Of a stretch of 10,624 nt of DNA, positions 1 to 5,686 are shown in pieces. The notes below the pieces were generated by a model. It worked only from the letters and a program-made list of their open reading frames with translations. It was not told where the DNA came from and ran no database searches. Each line of letters begins with the position of its first letter. Position 1 is the stretch's first letter. Made by a program: the position numbers and the translations under genes. Source of the stretch: Omnitrophica WOR_2 bacterium RBG_13_41_10 (GTDB lineage Bacteria; Omnitrophota; Gorgyraeia; Gygaellales; Profunditerraquicolaceae); contig MHGH01000016.1 of assembly GCA_001805465.1 (NCBI GenBank), forward strand, positions 25,843-36,466, read 5' to 3'.

Positions 1-855
1 AAATGCGGTATTAACCGCCTAAAAAATGAATTAGGGTTTTGTAAAACAGGATTGAACCCTAAGGTTTGTAGTTTTATGCCCCACCATGGAGAAGAGCCGC
101 CAATCTCCGGAACACAGGGCTCAGGGACAATTTTCTTCTCTCATTGCAATATGAATTGCGTCTACTGCCAAAACTATGAATTTAGCCAGAAGGGAGGAGG
201 CAGGGAGGTGGGCTTTGAGGAATTAGCGGATATGATGGTGCAATTACAGGATATGGGCTGCCATAATATTAATTTAGTCAGTCCTACGCATATCATGCCG
301 CAAATCTTAAAAAGCCTTTCTTTGGCCATAACAAAGGGCTTGAAAATTCCCTTAGTCTACAATACCGGAGGCTATGAATTAAGCGAAATAATCGGATTAT
401 TGGATAAGATAGTGGATATATACCTTCCGGATATGCGCTATGCCGATAGCGAAATGGCAATAAAATACTCCTGTGCCCCCAATTACCCGCAATTTAACAG
501 GCCCGCAGTTCGCGAAATGCACCGCCAGGTAGGAATTGCCAAGATGGACGATAATGGTATAATAAAAAATGGCTTAATAATCAGGCACTTGGTCCTTCCG
601 GAAAATATCTCCGGGACGCAAAAAATAATGGAGTTTATTGCAACAGAGCTTTCTAAAGATACCTACATCAGCCTGATGAGCCAGTATTTTCCTTGTTTTA
701 AAGCGGTTAAATTTGCGCAAATCCGCCGCAGGATAACATCCGCCGAATATCAAGAGGCCCAAGAAATAATGCATAAATACGGCCTTTATAACGGCTGGGT
801 TCAGGAATCAAGAGGCCTAGACAGGTTTGCAGGAACTAATATAAAACCGGGTTAA
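1..855 (+). CDS. Radical SAM protein, PflX-like (COG1313 type), 5' end cut by window edge
   Basis: The reading frame is open from base 1, so the gene begins outside the window; a TTG at 52 is an internal Leu codon rather than the start. In the visible 284 residues, CGINR at residues 2-6 matches the end of the N-terminal Cys-rich segment of this family, followed by the conserved GEEPPISGTQGSGTIFF stretch. The radical SAM cluster motif CxxxCxxC is seen as C49, C53, C56 (CNMNCVYCQN). Such enzymes use a 4Fe-4S cluster to cleave S-adenosylmethionine; PflX is named for resemblance to pyruvate formate-lyase activating enzyme, but its substrate is not known. The extra N-terminal cysteines suggest a second cluster or metal site (inference). 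The stop is 7 bases before the next gene, so the two are probably co-transcribed. Family assignment is firm, function is open. Confidence 0.9.
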   Translation, partial: KCGINRLKNELGFCKTGLNPKVCSFMPHHGEEPPISGTQGSGTIFFSHCNMNCVYCQNYEFSQKGGGREVGFEELADMMVQLQDMGCHNINLVSPTHIMPQILKSLSLAITKGLKIPLVYNTGGYELSEIIGLLDKIVDIYLPDMRYADSEMAIKYSCAPNYPQFNRPAVREMHRQVGIAKMDDNGIIKNGLIIRHLVLPENISGTQKIMEFIATELSKDTYISLMSQYFPCFKAVKFAQIRRRITSAEYQEAQEIMHKYGLYNGWVQESRGLDRFAGTNIKPG

Positions 856-862
856 ATATCTC

Positions 863-1312
863 ATGCCAAGATTTTTAAAGTTACTTTACCTAAAGCTTTT
901 TAGAATCCACGATACTCCGCAAAAAATAGCCGGCGGATTAGGCCTAGGCGTATTTATGGGAATTCTGCCCGGCACCGGGCCGCTTGCTGCATTAGTGCTA
1001 TCATTACTCTTAAAAGTAAACCGCGCAGCAGCGTTATTAGGCAGCCTGATTACCAATACCTGGCTCAGTATCGTAACATTTTTATTGGCAGTGAAAATAG
1101 GCGGCCGGATCATGAACTTAGATTGGCACAAGCTACAAGAGCAATGGCTTCATTTATTAAAAAATTTTCATTGGGCTAGCTTATTCCAGCCATCAGTAAT
1201 AGGCATAACTGTGCCGGTAATTATCGGTTATTTTATAATAGCATTCTGCTTAGGCTTGGCGGTTTATCTTATAGCATTATTAGTATTGACCATAACTAAA
1301 AAAAAGATATAA
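863..1312 (+). CDS. DUF2062 family membrane protein
   Basis: A 149-residue protein with the DUF2062 signature: a short basic N-terminus, then HDTPQKIAGGLGLGVFMGILPGTGP (residues about 16-40), followed by a hydrophobic helix, a conserved NRAAALLGSLITNTW segment (about 53-67) and a second membrane region at about 112-143 ending in a lysine tail (TKKKI). Probably three to four inner-membrane segments. DUF2062 proteins have no established biochemical role; some are found next to glycosyltransferases or lipid genes, which is not the case here. The ATG lies 7 bases after the upstream stop with no clear Shine-Dalgarno sequence, which points to translational coupling. The gene is complete and of normal family length. 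Confidence 0.88.
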   Translation: MPRFLKLLYLKLFRIHDTPQKIAGGLGLGVFMGILPGTGPLAALVLSLLLKVNRAAALLGSLITNTWLSIVTFLLAVKIGGRIMNLDWHKLQEQWLHLLKNFHWASLFQPSVIGITVPVIIGYFIIAFCLGLAVYLIALLVLTITKKKI

Positions 1313-1313
1313 T
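1286..1313 (+). promoter_or_regulatory. Sigma-70-type promoter for the HD-GYP gene
   Basis: TTGACC at 1286-1291 and TATAAT at 1308-1313, with a 16-base spacer, lie inside the end of the DUF2062 gene. The predicted start of transcription is near 1320, only a few bases before the ATG at 1323. The transcript would therefore be almost leaderless, which fits the absence of a Shine-Dalgarno sequence before that gene. Confidence 0.6.
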
Positions 1314-1322
1314 ATAGCTACT

Positions 1323-2150
1323 ATGGCAAAACAAGGCATTTCCGGTTTTAAAACCTGGGTTTTGGCTTATGCGTTCTGCATAACAGGTTTTCGCCTGGTA
1401 GACGAATATTACTTTACTACCGTTGAAGTAATCCCGGATAGCATTATTTTAGGGACCGTAATAGTCGCTATAGGGTATTTATGGATTAAAGAGCTTAAAG
1501 ACAGGCAGGTACTCCAAAGAGTTAATAAAGAATTATTAGAAAGCCAAGGACAATTAAAACAAGCCCACCTTAACACTATCTCAACTTTAATTAATGTTAT
1601 AGAAGCCAAGGATCCCTATACCCGCGGCCACTCTGAAAGGGTAAAAATATACTCCTTAGCCATGGCTAAGAGAATCGGGTTTCTCAAAGAAGACCTGGAT
1701 ACCCTGGAAACTGCCTGTATCCTGCACGATATCGGCAAAACCCTGATCCCAGACTCCATCTTACATAAAATAGAGCCCTTAACTAATGAAGATTGGGTAC
1801 AAATAAAAAAGCACCCCCAGGCAGCAGTGGATATACTGGGGCCTTTAACATTCTTAACCAAAGAAAAGGAAATCATCCTGCACCACCACGAACGCTATGA
1901 CGGCAACGGCTATCCCGGTAGAATCAGGGGCACAGCAATACCCATAGGTTCGCGCATTATGGCAGTAGCCGACTCCTTTGATGCTATGAGGTCAAAAAGG
2001 CCTTACCGCAACCCTCTGGCCGAAGAATTAATCATACAGGAGTTAAAGGTTAACTGCTCAACGCAATTTGACCCCCAAATCGTAGAAACCATGCTTGACC
2101 TGTTAAGTGACGGCAGCATTGTAGGAATTGACGGGACTATGGATTTTTAA
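1323..2150 (+). CDS. Membrane-anchored HD-GYP domain phosphohydrolase
   Basis: A 275-residue protein. Two hydrophobic segments (about 10-26 and 39-55) anchor it in the membrane, a likely coiled coil follows (about 56-82), and an HD-GYP domain fills residues about 84-260. The metal and substrate motifs are all present: GHSERV with H103, HDIGK with H135-D136, KKHP with H164, and HHHERYDGNGYPG (about 187-199), close to the HD-GYP consensus HHExxDGxGYP. HD-GYP enzymes hydrolyse cyclic di-GMP or related cyclic dinucleotides. No sensor domain is visible apart from the short membrane part, so the input may be membrane-related (inference). No GGDEF protein is in the window. It sits 10 bases after the DUF2062 gene and has its own promoter. 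Substrate specificity cannot be read from the sequence. Confidence 0.92.
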   Translation: MAKQGISGFKTWVLAYAFCITGFRLVDEYYFTTVEVIPDSIILGTVIVAIGYLWIKELKDRQVLQRVNKELLESQGQLKQAHLNTISTLINVIEAKDPYTRGHSERVKIYSLAMAKRIGFLKEDLDTLETACILHDIGKTLIPDSILHKIEPLTNEDWVQIKKHPQAAVDILGPLTFLTKEKEIILHHHERYDGNGYPGRIRGTAIPIGSRIMAVADSFDAMRSKRPYRNPLAEELIIQELKVNCSTQFDPQIVETMLDLLSDGSIVGIDGTMDF

Positions 2151-2389
2151 GGCAGGCAGGAGGGGACCGCATCAACATCTGTGTAAATATGTAAAGCTTA
2201 AAATAATTAAGTAAAACCCAGTAAGTCAAATCGAGCTTATTCACAGGAAAATACCAGCCCTAATTAACTCATTACAAGCCAACCAGATAGAGATATTTCT
2301 CCAATATAACCAAGTTAACATAAGATACATTATAGGAAGTTGCACAAAGGGCTAATCTGGGTTTAAGATTGGGTTTATAATGGGAAATT
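2151..2389. other. Intergenic stretch with no recognised feature
   Basis: Between the convergent stops of the HD-GYP and DUF134 genes. AT-rich; no credible ORF, tRNA, hairpin with T-tract or repeat was found by eye. Confidence 0.5.
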
Positions 2390-2737
2390 TTAGGTATTCG
2401 GGATATCTTGATTAGATTTATGTGCTGGTTTATGCTGTGAAGTAATTACGTAGCTGCCTCCTTGAATCCTAATTATCTTTCCGTTGACTATTGTATCAGC
2501 GATTACTTTGCGCGCCCTTTTAAGGATCCGGCTGACGGTCTGCTGGGATACCTGCATCAGCTTGGCCGCCTCTTTTTGGCTGTAGGCCATAAAATCCATC
2601 AGCCTTATGGCCTCATACTCATCCATGGTAAGATTAGTCTCATCAGGCCTTCCTGGCTTACCCCTTGGGCTAAATTGGCTGATTCTAGGGTCATGGCGCA
2701 CTATTCTATATTTTTTCGGCCGTCCTCTGGGTCTCAT
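2390..2737 (-). CDS. DUF134 (UPF0251) family DNA-binding protein
   Basis: A 115-residue protein starting with the typical MRPRGRPKK, an AT-hook-like basic run. The conserved LTMDEYEAIRLMDF segment follows (about 36-49), then a sigma-70 region 4-like helix-turn-helix, YSQKEAAKLMQVSQQTVSRILKRAR (about 52-76). The last 15 to 20 residues are polar and probably disordered. The family is known by sequence and fold but its targets are mostly unknown, so regulator of unknown genes is the safest call. The ATG is preceded by GAGG at 2743-2746 with a 5-base gap. It is divergent from rpoN and shares a 147-base control region with it, so it may regulate itself or rpoN (inference). Confidence 0.88.
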   Translation of the reverse strand: MRPRGRPKKYRIVRHDPRISQFSPRGKPGRPDETNLTMDEYEAIRLMDFMAYSQKEAAKLMQVSQQTVSRILKRARKVIADTIVNGKIIRIQGGSYVITSQHKPAHKSNQDIPNT

Positions 2738-2799
2738 TTTAGCCTCGCCTCAAGCTTGTTTACCTAAACTTACTTACTTTTAACGCCCCATTTATAATG

Positions 2800-2828
2800 A
2801 GTATATACCCGATATTCCTTTCTGTCAA
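2800..2828 (-). promoter_or_regulatory. Near-consensus sigma-70 promoter for the DUF134 gene
   Basis: On the minus strand TTGACA (2823-2828) and TATACT (2800-2805) are separated by exactly 17 bases. The predicted start near 2793 leaves an untranslated leader of about 56 bases before the ATG at 2737. This is one of the two best promoter matches in the window; the other belongs to the antitoxin gene. Confidence 0.75.
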
Positions 2829-2846
2829 GGGAAATTTCCTGGCGCA

Positions 2847-2877
2847 GTGGCAAAATCTCATTTTTATATGTTATACT
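2847..2877 (+). promoter_or_regulatory. Probable extended -10 promoter of rpoN
   Basis: TATACT at 2872-2877 is preceded by TG one base upstream (2869-2870), which makes an extended -10 element. The -35 region (about 2847-2853) is poor, as is common with this class. Transcription would start at about 2884-2885, at the A of the rpoN ATG, giving a leaderless message. No Shine-Dalgarno sequence is present. Confidence 0.5.
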
Positions 2878-2884
2878 TACTCAT

Positions 2885-4177
2885 ATGGAAATTAAGCAAA
2901 GATTTGAACTAAGAAGGCTGCTGGTCCCTGAACTTAATCAATCCCTGAAGATCCTTTCTCTTCCTTTGATGGATTTAAAAGCGCTGATTGATTCCGAGCT
3001 TCTGAATAATCCTTTTCTGGAAGAGCAAGAAAAACCACGCCTCTCTCCTATTCGTAATGGCATAGCTCAACCGGACTTAGATTTCAGGCTAAGTTTAATC
3101 AGCAAAAAAGAAACTTTGCAGGACATTCTGCTTAGGCAGTTGGGTATGTTTGCAGAAACTGACCAGGAGTACCGCATTGGGCAAGAGATTATAGGTAATA
3201 TTGATGAGAATGGCTACTTTAAGGCCACCTTAGAAGAAATAGCCGCTACTTTAGGAGCAACTCTGGATAAAGCCGAACATGCCTTAAAATTAATCCAACA
3301 GTTTGAGCCTGTGGGTGTCGCTGCCAGAAACGTTTCTGAATGTTTGCTTATACAGATGAATTTGGCTGGTGAAATTGATCCCCTGCTGATAAAAATCGTA
3401 GAAAATTACTTGGAAGACGTGGCCAAAAAAAACTACGGCCTCATTGCCAAGGCCCTAAAAGAGCCGCAGGATAAGATTGAGCTTGCGGCAAAAAAGATTA
3501 TAAAGCTCGACCCCAAGCCCGGCCGCAATTACTCTGCCGAAGAAATACAGAATGTCATTCCCGATATCATCATAGATGAGCATGATGACGAAATTGAAAT
3601 TGCTATTAACGATGAGGATATGCCTACAGTAAACATTAATAAAGACTACAAAAACATGCTCAAAAACAATAACCTTGATCCTGCGACTAAAGAATTCTTA
3701 AGCGCCAAGCTTGCTACTGCCCTTGCCTTGCTGCGGGCTGTATCTAAAAGAAAATTTACTTTAAGGAAAATCGTGGAAGCTATTACAGAAATTCAGCAGG
3801 ATGCCATTAAAAGCGACTTATCCCATTTAAAGCCGCTCACTTTTCAGGAAGTGGCACAAAAAATCGGAATGCACGAGTCTACGGTCTGCCGGGCAATCAT
3901 GAATAAATACGCCAAGCTTCCTTTTGGGGTGGTTGCATTAAAGGATTTCTTTTCCAGCCATCTCAACGATAAAAATGGCCAATCCCAGTCTTCTAATTAC
4001 GCCAAAAGATTAATCAAGGAAAGCGTAGATAAAGAAGACAAAAAACGCCCCTTAAGCGATGAAGATATCGCAAAAATCCTCAATACAGAAAATAACCTGA
4101 ATATCTGCCGGCGCACAGTCGCCAAATACCGCGAAGAACTCAAAATCCTCTCTTCAACTTTCCGTAGGGAACGCTAA
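2885..4177 (+). CDS. rpoN: RNA polymerase sigma-54 factor RpoN
   Basis: A 430-residue protein with full sigma-54 organisation. Region I occupies about 1-50 (LNQSLKILSLPLMDLKALI, then LNNPFLEE), where activators act. Little of the acidic region II is left. The core-binding domain spans about 75-260, with EPVGVAARNVSECLLIQ at 141-157 and DPKPGR at 209-214. A helix-turn-helix region follows (about 319-341, FQEVAQKIGMHESTVCRAIMNKY), and the RpoN box sits at 408-417. The RpoN box reads CRRTVAKYRE; the usual first Ala is Cys, and the core RRTVAKYRE is intact, so -24 recognition should be kept. Sigma-54 directs transcription from -24/-12 promoters and needs an AAA+ activator, one of which is encoded 2.5 kb away. 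The stop codon lies at the very edge of the repeat island. Confidence 0.97.
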   Translation: MEIKQRFELRRLLVPELNQSLKILSLPLMDLKALIDSELLNNPFLEEQEKPRLSPIRNGIAQPDLDFRLSLISKKETLQDILLRQLGMFAETDQEYRIGQEIIGNIDENGYFKATLEEIAATLGATLDKAEHALKLIQQFEPVGVAARNVSECLLIQMNLAGEIDPLLIKIVENYLEDVAKKNYGLIAKALKEPQDKIELAAKKIIKLDPKPGRNYSAEEIQNVIPDIIIDEHDDEIEIAINDEDMPTVNINKDYKNMLKNNNLDPATKEFLSAKLATALALLRAVSKRKFTLRKIVEAITEIQQDAIKSDLSHLKPLTFQEVAQKIGMHESTVCRAIMNKYAKLPFGVVALKDFFSSHLNDKNGQSQSSNYAKRLIKESVDKEDKKRPLSDEDIAKILNTENNLNICRRTVAKYREELKILSSTFRRER

Positions 4178-4203
4178 GAAAACGGGGTCAGAATTATTTT
4201 TTC
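4175..4203 (+). repeat. Repeat R1: half-site motif at the rpoN/RAYT junction
   Basis: TAAGAAAACGGGGTCAGA followed by ATTATTTTTTC. The same sequence, with one extra A, recurs at 4938-4966. The first three bases are the rpoN stop codon, and bases 4194-4196 are the stop codon of the transposase gene on the other strand. This is the left end of the repeat island. Confidence 0.8.
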
Positions 4204-4886
4204 TTCTTTTTTGGCCTACCAGGCAACCTAAAGATAATATCTCTGCCTATTATTTTCTCTATGTGTTCTTTAAAAGCGGCACTACCTACTATGCCACCCT
4301 TATTGGTCATTTCCCGTATCAGCTTTCGATTTGCTTCGGGCATTAAGTTTTGAAAGAATTGCCTATACTTAAGTTGGCGCTCTGCCTCATCAGACCCTAA
4401 GCTGTTATACCATGGATCCAAATCTAAAATAGGGCTTTTTTTACCAAGAGCTCGGAAACGATAACTCGACCAGCGATATAATTCAGGTGAAGTAACGATT
4501 CCTGCCCTTAGCGGATTCATCTCGATATAATGCAAACAGGATAAAAAATATAGCTCCTCATCAATCAGCGAACATCTAAAACGCCCTTCCCAAAGCGTAC
4601 CTGTGCGTTTATAGGTTCTGTTCACATAATGTACATATTTAGCACCTAATAGCTTCATCAAAAAGCTAACATTCTCTTTTTCTTTTGGTTCAACTAATAG
4701 ATGAAAATGATTGGCCATAAGACAATAGCTGTAGATCAGGCAAGGGTATTTAGTCTTTGCTTCTCTAAGCACCTCTAAGAAAAATAGGTAATCCTCATCG
4801 GAGAAAAAAATAGGATTTCGATTGTTACCGCGTTGGACGATATGGTAAGGTATATCCGCTACAAAAAAACGGGGTTTCCTAGGCAT
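4194..4886 (-). CDS. RAYT-type REP-associated transposase (Y1/HUH, COG1943)
   Basis: A 230-residue protein. It opens with MPRKPRFFVADIPYHIVQRGNNR, standard for this family. The HUH metal motif is HFH at 60-62 within SYCLMANHFHLLVEP, and the Tyr region YVHYVNR holds candidate nucleophiles Y84 and Y87, followed by RTGTLWEGRFR (94-104) and the conserved HYIEMNPLRAGIV (119-131). HUH enzymes cut and rejoin single-stranded DNA through a phosphotyrosine link. RAYTs are usually single-copy relatives of IS200/IS605 transposases associated with short palindromic repeats, which agrees with the repeats on both sides. The tail PGRPKKKKK is AT-hook-like, and its end is encoded next to repeat R1. All catalytic residues are present, so it is probably active. 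GGAGGG (4894-4899) lies 7 bases before the ATG but is buried in a hairpin. Confidence 0.93.
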   Translation of the reverse strand: MPRKPRFFVADIPYHIVQRGNNRNPIFFSDEDYLFFLEVLREAKTKYPCLIYSYCLMANHFHLLVEPKEKENVSFLMKLLGAKYVHYVNRTYKRTGTLWEGRFRCSLIDEELYFLSCLHYIEMNPLRAGIVTSPELYRWSSYRFRALGKKSPILDLDPWYNSLGSDEAERQLKYRQFFQNLMPEANRKLIREMTNKGGIVGSAAFKEHIEKIIGRDIIFRLPGRPKKKKK

Positions 4887-4956
4887 AAAAAATCCCTCCT
4901 TCTACATCAATAGACGTAAAAAGAGGGAAAATCTAACTAAGAAAAACGGGGTCAGA
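4881..4956 (-). repeat. Leader copy A (transposase upstream region)
   Basis: This 76-base block holds the first codons, ribosome-binding site, hairpin and upstream half-site of the transposase gene. It recurs at 5584-5673 upstream of the antitoxin. Forty-nine bases (4904-4952 and 5607-5655) are identical between the copies; the part next to the ATG differs by several substitutions and small shifts. Confidence 0.85.
4893..4928 (-). promoter_or_regulatory. RNA hairpin burying the transposase ribosome-binding site
   Basis: In the minus-strand RNA, 16 bases (4928 to 4913) pair without a gap with 16 bases (4908 to 4893) across a UAUU loop. Thirteen pairs are Watson-Crick and three are G-U. The downstream arm contains GGAGGG, the Shine-Dalgarno sequence of the transposase gene, so the folded form should block ribosome entry. 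The pairing is read directly from the sequence; the regulatory effect is inferred. Limiting transposase synthesis through leader structure is a known strategy of insertion sequences. Confidence 0.7.
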
Positions 4957-4966
4957 ATTATTTTTC
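4938..4966 (+). repeat. Repeat R2: half-site motif upstream of the transposase
   Basis: A direct copy of R1, so the transposase gene is bounded by two same-orientation copies about 760 bases apart. Its inner 24 bases (4942-4965) also form a perfect inverted pair with 5687-5710 on the far side of the toxin-antitoxin genes. Confidence 0.85.
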
Positions 4967-4970
4967 TACT

Positions 4971-4991
4971 AAACGGGGTCTGACCCCGTTT
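4971..4991. terminator. Palindrome P1, possible bidirectional terminator after the toxin gene
   Basis: AAACGGGGTC, one T, GACCCCGTTT: arms of 10 bases around a single central base. As RNA it would give a stem of about 8 pairs with a 5-base loop (UCUGA, or UCAGA on the other strand). It begins 10 bases past the stop of the toxin gene in the minus direction. On the plus strand it is followed by TTATC after a run of five T in total; on the minus strand only three T follow the stem, so termination of the toxin operon may be partial. Confidence 0.5.
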
Positions 4992-5001
4992 TTATCTGTT
5001 T

Positions 5002-5262
5002 TTATCTATAAACTTCTCTTCTATGGGCTATTTTGACTACTTGGATTAAAACTCTTTTTTCAATTATAATATAAATAATACGGTACTCACCCACCCTTAA
5101 CGACCTAAAGTTGGCTAACTCGCCTATTAACTTCTTACCTATAAATGGTTTAATTTTGAGGCTATCGATAGCCCTTACTATCCGTTGGGATATATTTTTA
5201 TTGCTTTTTTCGAAACGCTCTAAGAATTTTGAAGCAATAGGAGATATCTCAATATTATACAT
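5002..5262 (-). CDS. RelE/ParE superfamily toxin
   Basis: An 86-residue basic protein with the RelE/ParE fold pattern: the opening strand YNIEISPIASKFLERF, two helices (about 9-36), then RSLRVGEYRIIYIIIEKRVLIQVVKIAHRREVYR (53-86). The conserved basic and aromatic positions R56, R61, H80-R81 and Y85 resemble RelE-type mRNA interferases, which cut mRNA in the ribosomal A site. ParE toxins, which poison gyrase, share the fold, but the HRREVYR ending favours the RelE branch. The ATG overlaps the end of the antitoxin gene by 8 bases, so synthesis is coupled with antitoxin first. The gene is full length. Its location between repeat copies of a transposable element suggests mobility or stabilisation of the island. 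Confidence 0.9.
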   Translation of the reverse strand: MYNIEISPIASKFLERFEKSNKNISQRIVRAIDSLKIKPFIGKKLIGELANFRSLRVGEYRIIYIIIEKRVLIQVVKIAHRREVYR

Positions 5263-5527
5263 GGCCCAACTTTCGCTTTACCTTCTCCCAAGGAATACCC
5301 TTACCTTTTCTAAAATCTTCCTCTGCCTTTTTAATATCTTTCATTAATTTCTGATCAGAGAGAATATCTAAGGTCTCTAAAAGGCTTTCGTAATCCTCTT
5401 CAGAGAGCATAACTGCCTCTGGCTTGCCATGGCGTGTGATAACATAACGGTCAAAATACTTAGATATCCTATCCATTATCTTGGGTAATTTTGGCCGTAG
5501 TTCTGTTAAAGGGATAGTTATAGTCAT
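5255..5527 (-). CDS. Phd/YefM family antitoxin
   Basis: A 90-residue protein. The N-terminal Phd/YefM DNA-binding domain covers residues about 1-55, with the clear signature YVITRHGKPEAVMLSEEDYESLLETLDIL (28-56). A charged C-terminal tail (57-90) would wrap and neutralise the toxin. Phd/YefM proteins dimerise on palindromes and repress their own operon, more strongly with toxin bound. A suitable palindrome overlaps the promoter here. GGAGG at 5534-5538 lies 6 bases before the ATG, the strongest ribosome-binding site in the window together with that of the transposase. Overlap with the toxin gene is 8 bases. Confidence 0.92.
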   Translation of the reverse strand: MTITIPLTELRPKLPKIMDRISKYFDRYVITRHGKPEAVMLSEEDYESLLETLDILSDQKLMKDIKKAEEDFRKGKGIPWEKVKRKLGHV

Positions 5528-5589
5528 TTTGCACCTCCAATAAAAATATACATTATTATGTATACTTTGTCAAGAGAAATTTCAGGCAT
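5524..5589 (-). CDS. Possible 21-codon leader ORF before the antitoxin (weak)
   Basis: Leader copy B keeps the transposase ATG and second codon (MP), then runs on as MPEISLDKVY... for 21 codons and stops at TGA 5524-5526, overlapping the antitoxin ATG as ATGA. A purine-rich AGAGGG precedes the ATG. It is probably a fortuitous fusion of the transposase start with upstream DNA, but a transcript arriving from leader B could couple translation into the antitoxin. The antitoxin's own promoter lies inside this frame, so most messages would lack it. Confidence 0.2.
   Translation of the reverse strand: MPEISLDKVYIIMYIFIGGAK
5545..5573 (-). promoter_or_regulatory. Consensus promoter of the toxin-antitoxin operon
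   Basis: Minus strand TTGACA (5568-5573), a 17-base spacer and TATATT (5545-5550). The predicted start near 5538 falls at the Shine-Dalgarno sequence, leaving a leader of roughly 11 bases. Confidence 0.8.
5547..5564. promoter_or_regulatory. Palindromic operator overlapping the toxin-antitoxin promoter
   Basis: TATACAT, TATT, ATGTATA: perfect 7-base arms with a 4-base centre, covering the -10 element and most of the spacer. Its position fits autorepression by the Phd/YefM antitoxin. Repression is inferred from family behaviour. Confidence 0.65.
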
Positions 5590-5673
5590 AAAAATCCCTC
5601 TCTTTAACATCAATAGACGTAAAAAGAGGGAAAATCTAACTAAGAAAAACGGGGTAAGAAAAACGGGGTCAGA
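5584..5673 (-). repeat. Leader copy B (orphan transposase leader)
   Basis: A second copy of 4881-4956, longer by 14 bases because TAAGAAAAACGGGG is tandemly duplicated (5641-5654 and 5655-5668). It stops being similar after the first two transposase codons, so no transposase body follows; toxin-antitoxin DNA takes its place. Confidence 0.85.
5595..5631 (-). promoter_or_regulatory. Hairpin of leader copy B
   Basis: In minus-strand RNA the arm 5631-5616 is identical to that of copy A, while the other arm (5611-5595) has changed yet still forms 16 pairs with one bulged U and the same UAUU loop. Retention of pairing despite sequence change supports a real selected structure. Confidence 0.6.
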
Positions 5674-5682
5674 CCCCGTTTT
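5660..5682. terminator. Palindrome P2, likely bidirectional terminator
   Basis: AAAACGGGGTC, one A, GACCCCGTTTT: perfect 11-base arms. As RNA it gives a 9-pair stem with a 5-base loop. On the minus strand it is followed by a run of five T, and it lies about 30 bases beyond the stop of the PocR-GAF gene. It can therefore end the signalling operon read from the right. On the plus strand four T follow. Confidence 0.6.
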
Positions 5683-5686
5683 ATTC

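Noticed and set aside
52..54. TTG as start of the radical SAM gene
   Set aside because: The upstream frame is open to base 1 and encodes conserved family residues (CGINRLKNELGFC), so the true start lies outside.
2462..2767. Open frame of about 100 codons on the + strand opposite the DUF134 gene
   Set aside because: It is antisense to a well-conserved DNA-binding protein, shows no recognisable domain and has no ribosome-binding site.
2838..2862. Possible sigma-54 promoter (TGGCGC then GGCAAAA) upstream of rpoN
   Set aside because: Neither GG is followed by GC at the required 10-base distance on either strand, so the -24/-12 geometry is not met.
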